A DNA stretch of 47,518 bases. Source: Myxococcaceae bacterium. Lineage in GTDB: Bacteria; Myxococcota; Myxococcia; Myxococcales; Myxococcaceae. The number at the start of each line of letters is the position of its first letter. The stretch's first letter is position 1. Where the stretch lies: assembly GCA_004173515.1 (NCBI GenBank), contig SECN01000012.1, positions 1-47,518 on the forward strand, in the 5' to 3' direction. Shown in pieces: positions 1 to 8,994 of this stretch. Under the pieces are notes generated by a model, which was not told the origin of the DNA, ran no database searches, and worked only from the letters and a program-made list of their open reading frames with translations. The translations under genes were made by a program, and so were the position numbers.

Positions 1-103
1 ACCGGGACTGAAGCGGTGCCGCGCCCTCCTCGAAGGTTTCGGTGCCACAGCCCCCCAGGAGCAGCAGGGAGGCGAACAGCGAGAAAGGACGGCGCAAGGA
101 CAT
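1..103 (-). CDS. Lipoprotein, N-terminal part only (gene runs off the window start)
   Basis: Reading the minus strand from the ATG at 103-101 gives an open frame to the window edge (34 codons). It begins with a basic stretch (Arg4, Arg5), a hydrophobic core and the lipobox LGGC, with the lipidated Cys at residue 19. This is a clear type II signal peptide, so the product should be exported and lipid-anchored. After the Cys the visible residues (GTETFEEGAAPL) are acidic and uninformative. The rest of the gene lies outside the window, so no function can be given. It is divergent from the radical SAM gene at 454. Confidence 0.7.
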   Translation of the reverse strand, partial: MSLRRPFSLFASLLLLGGCGTETFEEGAAPLQSR

Positions 104-453
104 GACTGTCTCCACGACAGGGCGGTGTGAGGTAGGGGGGAAGCGGAACCCGACGCCAGACAATGACAGCCAGGGCCCGGGGAGATTGTTTGCCACGAAC
201 GGACTTTTTCAGCAATACGGGCAAACTTGTACCCAGGCCCAGGTATATACAGACACCCCATTGGAGCCCCAATGACCCTGATGTCTGCCTTTGCGAGGAG
301 TCGAGAAACGGCGCACGGGGCGTCTGGGTTTGGACGACGTGGTGGGTTGCCTGCCCCCTGGTGGGCAGGGAGGCAGGCGGCCGTCGCAGTGGACAGCGCC
401 CGCCCTGATGGGGTTGGTTGGGCCCTCCCCCGCTGTTGAGGGGACTCAAGCCC
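104..453. promoter_or_regulatory. 350-bp divergent intergenic region
   Basis: No convincing gene lies here; the short frames present are Arg/Gly/Pro-rich and lack ribosome binding sites. It must hold the promoters of the minus-strand lipoprotein and the plus-strand radical SAM gene. Two perfect inverted repeats are visible: CATTGG (259-264) with CCAATG (269-274), operator-sized, and CCTGCCC (350-356) with GGGCAGG (363-369), which would form a 7-bp hairpin in the leader of the radical SAM gene. The part at about 185-255 is relatively AT-rich. No promoter boxes can be assigned with confidence. Confidence 0.45.
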
Positions 454-2481
454 ATGGCCTCCATCTCCCCGCGTTACGCCCACCCGTTCCTCCCCGTCAC
501 CCGCGCCGACATGCAGGCCCGGGGGTGGGAGCAGTGCGACATCATCATCGTGAGCGGCGACGCCTACGTGGACCACCCGGCGTTCGGCCCGGTGCTCATC
601 GCGCGCTTCCTGGAGGGGCGGGGCTTCAAGGTGGGCATCATCCCGCAGCCGGACTGGCACTCGGCGGAGCCCTTCAAGGCGCTGGGCAAGCCCCGGCTCT
701 TCTTCGGGGTGGCGGCGGGCAACCTGGACTCGATGCTCAACCGGCTGACGGCCCAGAAGAAGAACCGCTCGGAGGACCAGTACAGCCCGGGCGGGCGCAC
801 CAACTGCCGGCCGGACCGCGCGTCCATCGTCTACGCGCAGCGCTGCCGGGAGGCCTTCCCGGAGGTGCCCGTGGTACTGGGCGGCATCGAGGCCAGCCTG
901 CGGCGCATCGCGCACTTCGACTACTGGAGCGAGAAGGTCCGCCGCTCCATCCTCTTCGACGCCAAGGCGGACCTGCTGGTGTTCGGCATGGGCGAGCGGC
1001 CCATCTGGGAGATCGCGGACCGGCTCAACCGGGGCGAGCGCATCGAGGACCTGAAGGACATCCGGGGCACCGCGCACCTCATCAACGACGCGGCGATGAA
1101 GCGCATCGAAGCGGACCCGGCGAAGCGGGCCGCGGACCGCGAGAAGGTGGTCGTGCTGCCATCCTATGAGGACGTGGTGGCGGACACGCGCGCCTTCGCG
1201 GTGATGAGCCGCGACTTCCAGATGGAGACCAACCCCGGCAACGCGCGCGCCATCGCGCAGCGCCACGGCAACCGGGCCATCTACATGAACCCGCCGGCCC
1301 GGCCGCTGGAGGACGGCGCCGGGATGAAGCCCGGGGACACCGCCACGGTGGCCATGGATGAGCTGTACGACCTGAAGCTCAACCGCGTGCCGCACCCGAT
1401 GTACCAGGAGCCCATCCCCGCCTACGAGACGGTGAAGCACTCGGTGGTGCTGATGCGCGGGTGCTTCGGCGGCTGCACCTTCTGCTCCATCACGGAGCAC
1501 GAGGGCCGCGTCATCCAGAGCCGCTCCGCGCAGAGCGTGCTGCGCGAGGTGCGCGAGGTGCGGCGCATGGGGGACTTCCGGGGGACCATCACGGACCTGG
1601 GGGGCCCCACCGCCAACATGTACAAGCTCAAGTGCAAGAGCGAGGACATCGAAAGCAAGTGCCGCAAGCTGTCCTGCGTGCACCCGGGCGTGTGCGAGAA
1701 CCTCCAGACGGACCACGGGCCGCTCATCTCGCTGATGAAGCAGGTGCGCGAGGAGCCGGGCATCAAGCACGTCTTCATCGCGAGCGGCGTGCGGTACGAC
1801 CTGGCGGAGCTCTCACCGGAGTACGTGAAGGAGCTGGCGGCGCACCACGTGGGAGGCCAGTTGTCCGTGGCGCCCGAGCACGTGTCCCCGCGCGTGCTGG
1901 AGAAGATGAAGAAGCCCGGCATCGAGAGCTTCGAGCGCTTCCAGAACATGTTCGCGTGCGCCAGCGAGGATGCCGGCAAGGAGCAGTACGACATCGCCTA
2001 CTTCATCAGCGGGCACCCCGGCTCCACGCTGGAGGACATGGTGCTGCTGGCCCAGTGGCTGAAGGAGAAGGGCAAGCGGCCCCGGCAGGTGCAGGACTTC
2101 ATCCCCACGCCCATGTCGGTGGCGACGGCCATGTACCACACGGGTCTGGACCCGCTGAAGATGGAGCCCGTGTACACGGCCAAGGGCCTGCGCGAGAAGC
2201 GGCTGCAGAAGGCGCTGCTGCTCTACTGGAACCCGGAGCACTGGCCGCTGGCGCGTGAAGCGCTGCGGCTCGCGGGGCGGGAGGACCTCATCGGACGGGG
2301 CCCGAACGCGCTGGTGCCGCCGGAGTCCGCCGCGGAGGCCGCGCGCCTGCGCCGCGCGGGGGATGGCGCCGGGGAGGAGCAGGGGCTCGCGACGAACGCG
2401 TGGCCCCGCCCGGTGCAACCGCGCCCGTCGGGACGCACGGGAGGACGCACGGCGCGTCCGGGCCCGCGCGGGCGGCAGTAG
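454..2481 (+). CDS. ygiQ: YgiQ family radical SAM protein
   Basis: 675-residue cytoplasmic radical SAM protein of the YgiQ family, whose exact substrate is not established. The [4Fe-4S]/SAM motif is Cys337-x3-Cys341-x2-Cys344 in the stretch [11 protein letters not shown], preceded by about 330 residues as is usual for this family. A Cys-rich insert after the radical SAM motif (residues about 395-425, [19 protein letters not shown]) is also family-typical. The C-terminus (last about 50 residues) is Arg/Gly/Pro-rich and probably disordered. I start it at the ATG at 454, which has GAGGGG (438-443) upstream; a TTG at 418 in the same frame has no better ribosome site. It stands alone, with a different small gene downstream. 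Confidence 0.92.
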   Translation: MASISPRYAHPFLPVTRADMQARGWEQCDIIIVSGDAYVDHPAFGPVLIARFLEGRGFKVGIIPQPDWHSAEPFKALGKPRLFFGVAAGNLDSMLNRLTAQKKNRSEDQYSPGGRTNCRPDRASIVYAQRCREAFPEVPVVLGGIEASLRRIAHFDYWSEKVRRSILFDAKADLLVFGMGERPIWEIADRLNRGERIEDLKDIRGTAHLINDAAMKRIEADPAKRAADREKVVVLPSYEDVVADTRAFAVMSRDFQMETNPGNARAIAQRHGNRAIYMNPPARPLEDGAGMKPGDTATVAMDELYDLKLNRVPHPMYQEPIPAYETVKHSVVLMRGCFGGCTFCSITEHEGRVIQSRSAQSVLREVREVRRMGDFRGTITDLGGPTANMYKLKCKSEDIESKCRKLSCVHPGVCENLQTDHGPLISLMKQVREEPGIKHVFIASGVRYDLAELSPEYVKELAAHHVGGQLSVAPEHVSPRVLEKMKKPGIESFERFQNMFACASEDAGKEQYDIAYFISGHPGSTLEDMVLLAQWLKEKGKRPRQVQDFIPTPMSVATAMYHTGLDPLKMEPVYTAKGLREKRLQKALLLYWNPEHWPLAREALRLAGREDLIGRGPNALVPPESAAEAARLRRAGDGAGEEQGLATNAWPRPVQPRPSGRTGGRTARPGPRGRQ

Positions 2482-2562
2482 GGCTCGGCTTTCGCTTTGG
2501 GGGGTGGCTCGGGTATAGGTGCGCCGCTTTCAAGCACCCAACACCGCCGGAGCCACACACCC

Positions 2563-2932
2563 ATGCCCAGGACCTCCCAGGAGCAGTCGCAGGAGCGCCA
2601 CGCGTTCCTGCTCGACCTCTTCCGCACCCAGCCCGACCTGAGCCGCCAGGACGCCCTGGGAGGTCCAGGATGAGCGCTCCGAGGTGACCACCGAGGACGC
2701 AAGCGCGCTCTTGAAGGCCGCGGCCGTGCCGGAGCTGCTCAACGGCTCCGCGCCGGCGAAGAAGCCCAAGGCCAAGGGCCCGGGCTCGCGCAACGTGTTC
2801 GTGGACGCCCCGCAGGAGCACCTCCAGTTCCTGGAGCGCATCGTGCAGCAGCTCCAGGAGGCCGGCGCCTCCAACGTGCGCATCGACCACGGCACCGACC
2901 GGTGGATGGTGCTGGTGGTGGACTCCAAGTAG
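2563..2932 (+). pseudogene. Small conserved-looking gene split by a +1 frameshift
   Basis: An ATG at 2563 opens a frame (MPRTSQEQSQERHAFLLDLF...) that stays protein-like to about 2656 and then stops at a TGA at 2671-2673. The next frame on, read from about 2657, continues smoothly as WEVQDERSEVTTED and runs to the stop at 2930-2932 (ending in WMVLVVDSK). Joined, the product is about 122 residues, cytoplasmic, with a Lys/Pro/Ala linker in the middle and a C-terminal module suggesting a small alpha/beta domain. The join is at CAGGACGCCCTGGGAGG: one extra C in the CCC run, or two lost bases, would explain it. Alternatives are a sequencing error, a true pseudogene, programmed +1 frameshifting, or independent use of the GTG at 2684 (82 residues). 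I do not recognise the family. Confidence 0.6.
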
Positions 2933-2964
2933 TCCCCCGCAGACAGACATCCATTGCCTGACGC

Positions 2965-2998
2965 GGGCCCGCCTCCTTCTGTCCGGGAGCGCGGGCCC
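2965..2998 (+). terminator. Strong GC hairpin, likely terminator
   Basis: GGGCCCGC (2965-2972) pairs with GCGGGCCC (2991-2998), extended inward by CTCC/GGAG with one unpaired C; the loop is TTCTGTCCG. It starts 33 bases after the stop of the frameshifted gene. There is no long T run. The hairpin sits inside a wider perfect 10-bp inverted repeat, ATTGCCTGAC (2953-2962) and GTCAGGCAAT (3010-3019). Confidence 0.55.
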
Positions 2999-3047
2999 TG
3001 TCATTTCAGGTCAGGCAATGCGCCCCCTTTCCAGGTTGGATGGAGGG

Positions 3048-4046
3048 ATGACGCGTGCACCCGCCTTCCTCGCCGCCCTCCTCGTGTTCGCAGGCTGCGC
3101 CAGCCGACAGGCGCCTGCCCCGGAACAGATGCCTTCCTCCCCTTCCCCCTCCCGGACCTGGACCGCGACGCAGCACCTGGACCACCCGCTGGTGGGCCGC
3201 ATCTGGGACGTGGCGGGGGGAAGGTTCGTGGACGAGGACACCCTGCGCCAGGCGGTGTTCTCCACGCATTACGTGCTGCTGGGAGAGCGGCACGATCATC
3301 CGGACCACCACCGGCTCCAGGCGGAGCTGGTGCGAGCAACGGTCCACGCGGGCCGGCGTCCCGCGCTCGCGTTCGAGATGCTGGATGTGACCCAATGGTC
3401 GACCATCGCGGCGTCCCTCAAGAAGGACCCGGGTGACGCCGAAGCGCTGGCCCAGGCCCTGGACTGGGCCCACAGCGGCTGGCCTGACTTCAGCCTCTAC
3501 GCCCCGGTGTTCAACGCCGGCCTTGAAGCCCAGTTGCCCATCGCCGCCGCCAACCTGCCCCGTGCGCAGGTGCGTGAGCTGGTGATGAAGGGACCCGAAG
3601 CCCTGCCCCTGGAGCTGCGCACGCGGTTGCAACTGGACGCCCCCGTGCCCGAAGCCGAAGCCAAGGCGGTGCGTGAGGAGTTGGACCGCTCCCACTGCGG
3701 GCACCTGCCACCGGAGATGCTGGAGCCCATGGCCCTGGCACAGCGGGCCCGTGACGCGATGATGGCGGACCAGTTGCTGGGCCTGTCGGTGGGCAATGGC
3801 GCGCTGCTCATCACCGGCAACGGTCACGTGCGCAAGGACCGGGCGGTGCCCGCGCACCTGACGCGCCGGGACCCGAACGCGAAGGTGCTGAGCGTGGCGC
3901 TCCTGGAGGTGTCCCCGGAGGCCGTGAAACCCCAGGCGTACGCGGCGCTCGTGAACGCCGCGTCCCTGCCCTACGACTACGTCTGGTTCACCCCCGCGAT
4001 GCCGGAGGACGACCCGTGCAAGGCGCTGCGGGAGCGCAAGAAGTAG
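3048..4046 (+). CDS. ChaN-like (DUF399) lipoprotein, possible haem-binding
   Basis: 332-residue lipoprotein of the ChaN family. ChaN of Campylobacter is an iron-regulated outer-membrane lipoprotein that binds haem; the role here is inferred from family only. The sequence shows a signal peptide ending in the lipobox VFAGC, then the family hallmarks: LLGERHDHPDHH near residue 80, AFEM about 30 residues later, and LLITGNGHVRKD near residue 258. The ATG at 3048 is preferred because GGAGG lies just before it and the signal peptide starts cleanly. An ATG at 3018 in the same frame lies within the upstream inverted repeat and is less likely. It stands alone, convergent with the lyase gene 15 bases downstream. 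Confidence 0.85.
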   Translation: MTRAPAFLAALLVFAGCASRQAPAPEQMPSSPSPSRTWTATQHLDHPLVGRIWDVAGGRFVDEDTLRQAVFSTHYVLLGERHDHPDHHRLQAELVRATVHAGRRPALAFEMLDVTQWSTIAASLKKDPGDAEALAQALDWAHSGWPDFSLYAPVFNAGLEAQLPIAAANLPRAQVRELVMKGPEALPLELRTRLQLDAPVPEAEAKAVREELDRSHCGHLPPEMLEPMALAQRARDAMMADQLLGLSVGNGALLITGNGHVRKDRAVPAHLTRRDPNAKVLSVALLEVSPEAVKPQAYAALVNAASLPYDYVWFTPAMPEDDPCKALRERKK

Positions 4047-4061
4047 CCACGGGTCCGAACC

Positions 4062-5441
4062 TCAGTTGCAGGCGTAGGTGCTCGAAGGCCCCACGTCCGC
4101 GACCGTCAGCGCGCGGCACTGCATCACCGCGCCCCGCGCCGGGAACCTCCGGGAGATGTACGCGCCCATCGCGTTCCGGGTGAGCAGCGGATCCACGAAG
4201 GTCACCCCCGTCGCGGAGCCCACCTGCGGCCAGGCGATGTTCTCCACGTACGTCTGGGTCGACGGGGCGTACAGCCAGAACGCGTTCCCGGTGAAGTTCA
4301 CCAGGATGTTCTCTTCGTAGTACCCGTTCTGAGGAAGCTCCGAATAGGTGCAGCCGGGCGACTCCATCTTGTTGCCGCCAATCTCGATGGCGTTGTCGGA
4401 CGCGCCCACGACGGTGTTCGCCACGACGCGCACCGAGTCCGCGGGCCAGTGGTAGCAGGCGTCCGTCTTCTTCCCGCTGGGAAGCATGATGGCCGGGCCG
4501 TTGACCCCTTCGAAGTGGTTGTCATGGATGGAGTGGAAGGATTCGTGGACCCGGATGCCCATCGCGTTGACGAACCAGTTTCCGTAGACCTGGGCATGCG
4601 TTCCCATCCGCAGGACGAGCCGGTCCTCCGTGTTCCGGAACGTGTTGAAGCGGAAGATGTTGTAGTTCGTCTTGCTGGAGATCATCTCCGCCGACGGCGC
4701 GATGTTCTCGAACAGGTTGGACTCGATGACCGTCCTCAGGTCGCCCACCGTCTTGACGTCTCCGATGATGCCGGAGCCCAGCTGGATGGACTCCCCGTTG
4801 TTGCTGCCCGAGGAGGACTTCTTGCCGTAGAACAGGTTGTAGGCGATCTGGTTGTCGACGTTCGCGCAGTTGGTCGCGTTGCAGGTGAGACGGATTCCCT
4901 GCGCCGGCAGGTTCTCGAAGCGGTTGCGGAGCAGCTTGTTCCGCGCGCTCGAATTCTGGAGCTTGATGCTCCCGTCCGCGACCGTGGGCTCCGGGCCTGA
5001 ATCAATCAACGCGTTGTGCCGGAACTCGCAGTCCTTGGCGCGGTTGAATGAAATCACGTTCTGCTTGCGCGCCCCCTTCCAGACGAACCCATCCACGATG
5101 AGCCACTCACCGGAGATCGTCAGGGAGGACGCCCCCGTGAAGAGGACCTTCCCCCGGGTCTGCGCGCGCAGTGTAATCGGCTGGGTCGCGGTGCCGTGCT
5201 GGGTGAAGTTGATGCTCGCGCCGTCGTAGGTGCCGTCACGGACGACGACCTCCCCGCCCGGCAGGGCCGCCGCGATCTGCTGGTTGATCTCCGCGACGGT
5301 GGTCGCGAGCGCGGCCACGGGCGCGACGGCGGGAGCCGCCCTGGACGTCACGCTCGCCCAGGCGGGCGCGGAGACGACGAACGTGGCGGCGGAAACAGCC
5401 GCGATACAGGAACGCAAGAACGGACTCACAGGTGATTTCAC
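4062..5441 (-). CDS. Secreted polysaccharide lyase family 6 (chondroitinase B / alginate lyase type)
   Basis: 459-residue exported right-handed parallel beta-helix enzyme. It has a signal peptide cleaved after about APAWA, then repeated short beta-turn coils. Family 6 landmarks are present in order: NNGESIQLG, EMISSK with Lys257, LRMG with Arg278, and a GIRV...HDNHFEGV strand. The Lys-Arg spacing of 21 residues equals that of the catalytic Lys250/Arg271 pair of Pedobacter chondroitinase B, so it is probably active by beta-elimination on a uronic-acid polymer. The polymer (alginate, dermatan or self-made exopolysaccharide) cannot be told. I chose the GTG at 5441, which gives a proper signal peptide; the upstream frame to 5516 adds an uncharacteristic 25 residues. 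It is divergent from the GH43-like gene, suggesting a shared control region. Confidence 0.85.
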   Translation of the reverse strand: MKSPVSPFLRSCIAAVSAATFVVSAPAWASVTSRAAPAVAPVAALATTVAEINQQIAAALPGGEVVVRDGTYDGASINFTQHGTATQPITLRAQTRGKVLFTGASSLTISGEWLIVDGFVWKGARKQNVISFNRAKDCEFRHNALIDSGPEPTVADGSIKLQNSSARNKLLRNRFENLPAQGIRLTCNATNCANVDNQIAYNLFYGKKSSSGSNNGESIQLGSGIIGDVKTVGDLRTVIESNLFENIAPSAEMISSKTNYNIFRFNTFRNTEDRLVLRMGTHAQVYGNWFVNAMGIRVHESFHSIHDNHFEGVNGPAIMLPSGKKTDACYHWPADSVRVVANTVVGASDNAIEIGGNKMESPGCTYSELPQNGYYEENILVNFTGNAFWLYAPSTQTYVENIAWPQVGSATGVTFVDPLLTRNAMGAYISRRFPARGAVMQCRALTVADVGPSSTYACN

Positions 5442-5586
5442 GGAAGGCTCCGGCTCGGGATGTCTCAAGTGACAAGTCCCGGAGGCTAGGACACTCCCCT
5501 CCCCACCTCCACACAAAATCCAGTATTACCTGATAGACCTAATTTCCAGCGAAGGCGCTCCGCCTCGCCCAAGGAAAGGACTCCCT
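5442..5586. promoter_or_regulatory. Shared divergent promoter region of lyase and GH43-like genes
   Basis: 145 bases separate the two divergent starts. The segment at about 5512-5552 is AT-rich for this genome (ACAAAATCCAGTATTACC, then GATAGACCTAATTT) and is where I expect the promoters. AAGGAAAGGA just before 5587 provides the ribosome site for the plus-strand gene. No perfect palindrome is visible. Confidence 0.45.
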
Positions 5587-6990
5587 GTGTCCAGACGTGC
5601 AACGTGGCTGCTCGCCCTGACGCTCGCGACGAGCGGCCTGCTGTCTCCCGTGGCCCGGGCGGCGACCATCACCGGCTATCGCGGTGGCAACACGCCGGTG
5701 TATTCGCGCACCTCGTATGACTACGTGCCCAGCGTGATGAAGGACGGCGTCTACCGCATGTGGTGGTGCGGCGGCATCGCGGGCGACTACATCCTCTACG
5801 CCGAAGCCAACACGCCGAGCGGCCCGTGGCACGCGCGGGGCTCCACGGTGGCCAACAGCTACAACACCGTGTTCCGCCCCACGGGCAACGCCGCGCAGTT
5901 CGACGGCGTCCACGTCTGTGACCCGTCCGTCATCCGCGTCGACACCACGTACTACATGTATTACGGCGGCTACGGCGACGGCACCGGCACCACGATGATT
6001 GGCGTGGCCTCCAGCCCGGACGGCCTCAACTGGACGCGCCTCAACGGCGGCAATCCCATCATCGTTCCCGCGCGGGATTACCGCCCCCTGCCCAACAAGT
6101 ACGGCGCGGGCCAGCCGAGCGTCACGCACGTCAACGGGAAGTTCCACCTCATCTACACCGACTCCACCGGGTACGCCGTGGACGGCAACGGCGGTGGCCA
6201 GTTCGTGCTGCGCTCGGCGGACCCCACCTTCCAGACGGGCGTGGAGGAGCTCACCGCCACCGGCTTCGCCCCCAGGACGGCGGCGAACCACACGCGCCAC
6301 TCGCTGCTCGCCGCGTTCTCCGTGGACTGGCAGTACATGGATGCCAATGACACCTTCGCCATCGCGGTGGATGGCCCCACCACCAGCGGCACCCGCGTCT
6401 TCCTCTTCGACAGCGCGCTGAGCCAGCGGGTGGACCAGTTCGACATCAGCGGCACGTGGACCGAAGGCCCGGCCATCGTGTCCCGTCCGGACAAGCACGC
6501 CCTGGCGTCCTCCACGTGCGGCACGGTGCCGGTGGACATCCTTCGCTCGGTGGGCCCCGGCGGGCCCGACACCTGGAACCTGGCGCACGGCGGCGTGGAC
6601 CTGCTCACGGGCCGCACGTGCGACCAGGTGCCGCACGGCCGCGTGTACGAAGGCTACCTGCTCCAGTCCGCCGGCCTGCCGCTCACGCTGGCGCGCGGTG
6701 GGGTGCGGCTCCAGTTCGCGCTGGCCGCGCCCGCGCAGAACCTGTCGCGCAATGCCATCGCCGTGTCGTCGGACGTGTTCCACCGCATCCCGTACGGTGC
6801 GTCCATGACCTCCGGGGCGCCTGTGTATGGCGCACCCGGGCGCCCCGCCGCCTTCCGCCTGGATGACGGGCGGCTGTGGCCGGTGAGCTGCCTGGAGGCC
6901 ATCACGTCCAACAACTCCTCCATCGCGAACCTCAGCGTGGGCCAGTGGGATGCGTACCCCACCGGTCCATCGCTGCACTGCGTGAAGTAG
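5587..6990 (+). CDS. Secreted GH43-like five-bladed beta-propeller (glycosidase-like)
   Basis: 467-residue exported protein starting at GTG 5587 with AAGGA upstream. The signal peptide ends at about PVARA. The body has the blade repeats of the GH43/GH32/GH62/GH68 propeller superfamily: YVPSVMKDGVYRMWW, CDPSVIRVDTTYYMYYGGYG and GAGQPSVTHVNGKFHLIY, each with the Asp/Gln-Pro-Ser-Val signature. The Asp of DPSV would be the catalytic-base candidate. The C-terminal part (about residue 300 on) looks like a beta domain with several Cys and is not recognised. Its neighbour is a family 6 polysaccharide lyase, which supports a saccharide substrate. The exact glycosidase family and substrate are uncertain, and it could be a binding protein rather than an enzyme. 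Confidence 0.7.
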   Translation: MSRRATWLLALTLATSGLLSPVARAATITGYRGGNTPVYSRTSYDYVPSVMKDGVYRMWWCGGIAGDYILYAEANTPSGPWHARGSTVANSYNTVFRPTGNAAQFDGVHVCDPSVIRVDTTYYMYYGGYGDGTGTTMIGVASSPDGLNWTRLNGGNPIIVPARDYRPLPNKYGAGQPSVTHVNGKFHLIYTDSTGYAVDGNGGGQFVLRSADPTFQTGVEELTATGFAPRTAANHTRHSLLAAFSVDWQYMDANDTFAIAVDGPTTSGTRVFLFDSALSQRVDQFDISGTWTEGPAIVSRPDKHALASSTCGTVPVDILRSVGPGGPDTWNLAHGGVDLLTGRTCDQVPHGRVYEGYLLQSAGLPLTLARGGVRLQFALAAPAQNLSRNAIAVSSDVFHRIPYGASMTSGAPVYGAPGRPAAFRLDDGRLWPVSCLEAITSNNSSIANLSVGQWDAYPTGPSLHCVK

Positions 6991-7001
6991 CACCGGCCCC
7001 G

Positions 7002-7031
7002 CTGGAGCGGATGCCGTCGCGCCCGCTCCAG
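7002..7031 (+). terminator. Hairpin after the GH43-like gene
   Basis: CTGGAGCGG (7002-7010) and CCGCTCCAG (7023-7031) form a perfect 9-bp stem with a 12-base loop, starting 11 bases after the stop codon at 6988-6990. There is no T tract, which is usual in this GC-rich DNA. Confidence 0.6.
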
Positions 7032-7135
7032 TGCACGCAGGGTGTCCATGGCCCCCGGGGGCCACCTTCTGTCCTGTCCCTGAGCCCATTCGCATGCCGG
7101 GCGACAGGAGCGACCGTGGGCAGATGGTGGAGATG

Positions 7136-7163
7136 CGACCGCGCCGCGACGATGGCGCGGTCG
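7136..7163 (+). other. Perfect 10-bp hairpin in the leader of the flavoprotein gene
   Basis: CGACCGCGCC (7136-7145) pairs with GGCGCGGTCG (7154-7163) around an 8-base loop, 40 bases ahead of the ATG at 7204. It could be a second terminator element or a leader structure acting on the following gene. Nothing in the sequence decides between these. Confidence 0.4.
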
Positions 7164-7203
7164 ACTTCACCGTTGGCACCAACCGCGGGAACAGGGGGGC
7201 TGC

Positions 7204-8988
7204 ATGCCGGAGGTCATCGTCGTGGGGGGCGGTGTCGCGGGCCTGACGGTCGCGCACGAACTGGCGGAGCGCGGCTGCAAGGTCCACGTCTTCGATTCAC
7301 GGGCCACCTGGGGCGGCAAGGCTCGCTCCCAGCCCGTGCCCGGCACCGGGACGCAGAACCGACGGGCGCTGCCAGGCGAGCACGGCTTCCGCTTCTACCC
7401 GCGCTTCTATCGCCATGTGATTGACCAGATGCAGCGGACCCCCGCCACCGGCGAGCCGGGCCGGACCGTCGACCAGCACCTCAAGGCGACCACCGAGAGC
7501 GCCATCGCCCTGATTGATGAAGACACCTGGTTCCGCTTCTCCCGCCGACGGCTCGACAAGCCCTATGACGTCCTGGAGGCGCTCGAGCTGTTCTTCCAGA
7601 AGCTCGACTTCGATCCGGCCGACGCCAGCCTCTTCGGCCTCAAGATGCTCCAATTCCTCTCATCCAGCGACGCGCGCCGGCTGGGACAGTACGACCGGAT
7701 GTCGTGGTGGGATTTCACGCAGGGCGACCGCTACTCCCCGAAGTTCCAGCGCCAGCTTCGCGCGGTGCCCCGCACGATGGTCGCGATGGATCCGCGCAGG
7801 GGTTCGGCGCGAACGATTGGCACCATCTCCATGCAGTTGCTCCTCGATTTCGCGTCGAGCGGGGTGAACAACGACCGGACGCTGGGCGGTCCCACCAGCC
7901 AGATGTGGCTCGAGCCCTGGGTCACCCACCTGCGCGGCCTGGGCGTCCAGTTCCACGCGGGCGTCCGCTTCACCGGGTTCGACATGTCCGAAGGGCGCAT
8001 CTCCCGGGCGCGCTTCGATCAAGGCGGGCCGCGCACCGCCGACCACTACGTGCTCGCGGTGCCCATCGAGGCGGCCCACGGGTTCATCACCCCGGAACTC
8101 GCCGCGCTGGACCCCGCGCTCGCACGCCTGCGCCAGACAGACGTGGAACAACTGGTGTCGTGGATGGTGGGGATCCAGTTCTTCCTCTATGAGGACGTCC
8201 CCCTGGTCCGGGGCCACATCTTCTATCCGGACTCCCCCTGGGCGCTGACGTCCATCTCGCAGCCACAGTTCTGGCGTGAGCTGGGATTGTTTCGCGGCCA
8301 GTTCGGAGACGGTCAGGTGGGCGGGCTGCTCTCCATCGACATCTCGGACTGGGACACGCCGGGCACGTTCGTCCCGAAGCGGGCCAAGGACTGCACCCCC
8401 GAGGAGATCAAGACGGAGGTCTGGGGGCAGCTCAAGGCAGCGCTCAACGGCGGGGACGTGGTCGAGCAGGTGCTGACGGACGGGCTGCTGCACTCATTCC
8501 ATCTGGACGCCGACCTGGACTACAGCGCCGGCCTGCCACCGACCAACCCGTCGCGGCTGCTCATCCACCCACCGCGTTCCTGGGAGGTGCGTCCCGAGGC
8601 GGCCAGCGCGATTCCCAACCTCTGCCTCGCGGGCGACTACGTGCGCACCCACACGGACCTGGCCTCCATGGAAGGCGCGTGTGAAGCGGGCCGCCGGGCC
8701 GCCAATGCCATCCTGGACCGGGTGGGCTCCAGCGCGTCCCGCGCGGCCATCTGGCCGCTCACGGAGCCCGCGGAGCTGGAGCCCTGGAAGCACCTGGACG
8801 CGGCGCTGTACCAGCGGGGCCGCCCGCACCTGTTCGAGCTGCTCGGCCTCCAGAGCGCCTTCCAGGCCGCCGACACCCTGCGCCGGTTCTCCGCGTTCAC
8901 GGGCCTGGGTGAGCTGGATGACTGGATGGATCAGTTCCAGCTCACCTCGATGGTGGACGGCCTGCTGAAGCGCATCGGGGTGCGCTGA
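7204..8988 (+). CDS. FAD-dependent oxidoreductase, carotenoid-desaturase / HpnE-like amine oxidase fold
   Basis: 594-residue flavoprotein. The N-terminus has the dinucleotide-binding motif VGGGVAGLTVAHELAERG (residues about 6-23), an Asp ending beta-2 (VHVFDSR) and the second-glycine region WGGKA. GEHGFRFYPRFYRHV near residue 60 is characteristic of phytoene-desaturase and hydroxysqualene-dehydroxylase-like enzymes. The C-terminal FAD motif is LCLAGDYVRTHTDLASMEGACEAG (about 475-498). The last about 70 residues are an extra helical tail. There is no signal peptide; it is probably peripheral to the inner membrane and acts on an isoprenoid or other lipid. No terpenoid gene lies beside it, so the substrate is unknown. 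An ATG with GGGGGG upstream supports the start. Confidence 0.8.
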   Translation: MPEVIVVGGGVAGLTVAHELAERGCKVHVFDSRATWGGKARSQPVPGTGTQNRRALPGEHGFRFYPRFYRHVIDQMQRTPATGEPGRTVDQHLKATTESAIALIDEDTWFRFSRRRLDKPYDVLEALELFFQKLDFDPADASLFGLKMLQFLSSSDARRLGQYDRMSWWDFTQGDRYSPKFQRQLRAVPRTMVAMDPRRGSARTIGTISMQLLLDFASSGVNNDRTLGGPTSQMWLEPWVTHLRGLGVQFHAGVRFTGFDMSEGRISRARFDQGGPRTADHYVLAVPIEAAHGFITPELAALDPALARLRQTDVEQLVSWMVGIQFFLYEDVPLVRGHIFYPDSPWALTSISQPQFWRELGLFRGQFGDGQVGGLLSIDISDWDTPGTFVPKRAKDCTPEEIKTEVWGQLKAALNGGDVVEQVLTDGLLHSFHLDADLDYSAGLPPTNPSRLLIHPPRSWEVRPEAASAIPNLCLAGDYVRTHTDLASMEGACEAGRRAANAILDRVGSSASRAAIWPLTEPAELEPWKHLDAALYQRGRPHLFELLGLQSAFQAADTLRRFSAFTGLGELDDWMDQFQLTSMVDGLLKRIGVR

Positions 8989-8994
8989 CGGCGC

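Noticed and set aside
7160..7185. TTGGCAC-like element resembling a sigma-54 promoter before the flavoprotein gene
   Set aside because: The GG and GC dinucleotides are two bases too close together for the -24/-12 spacing.
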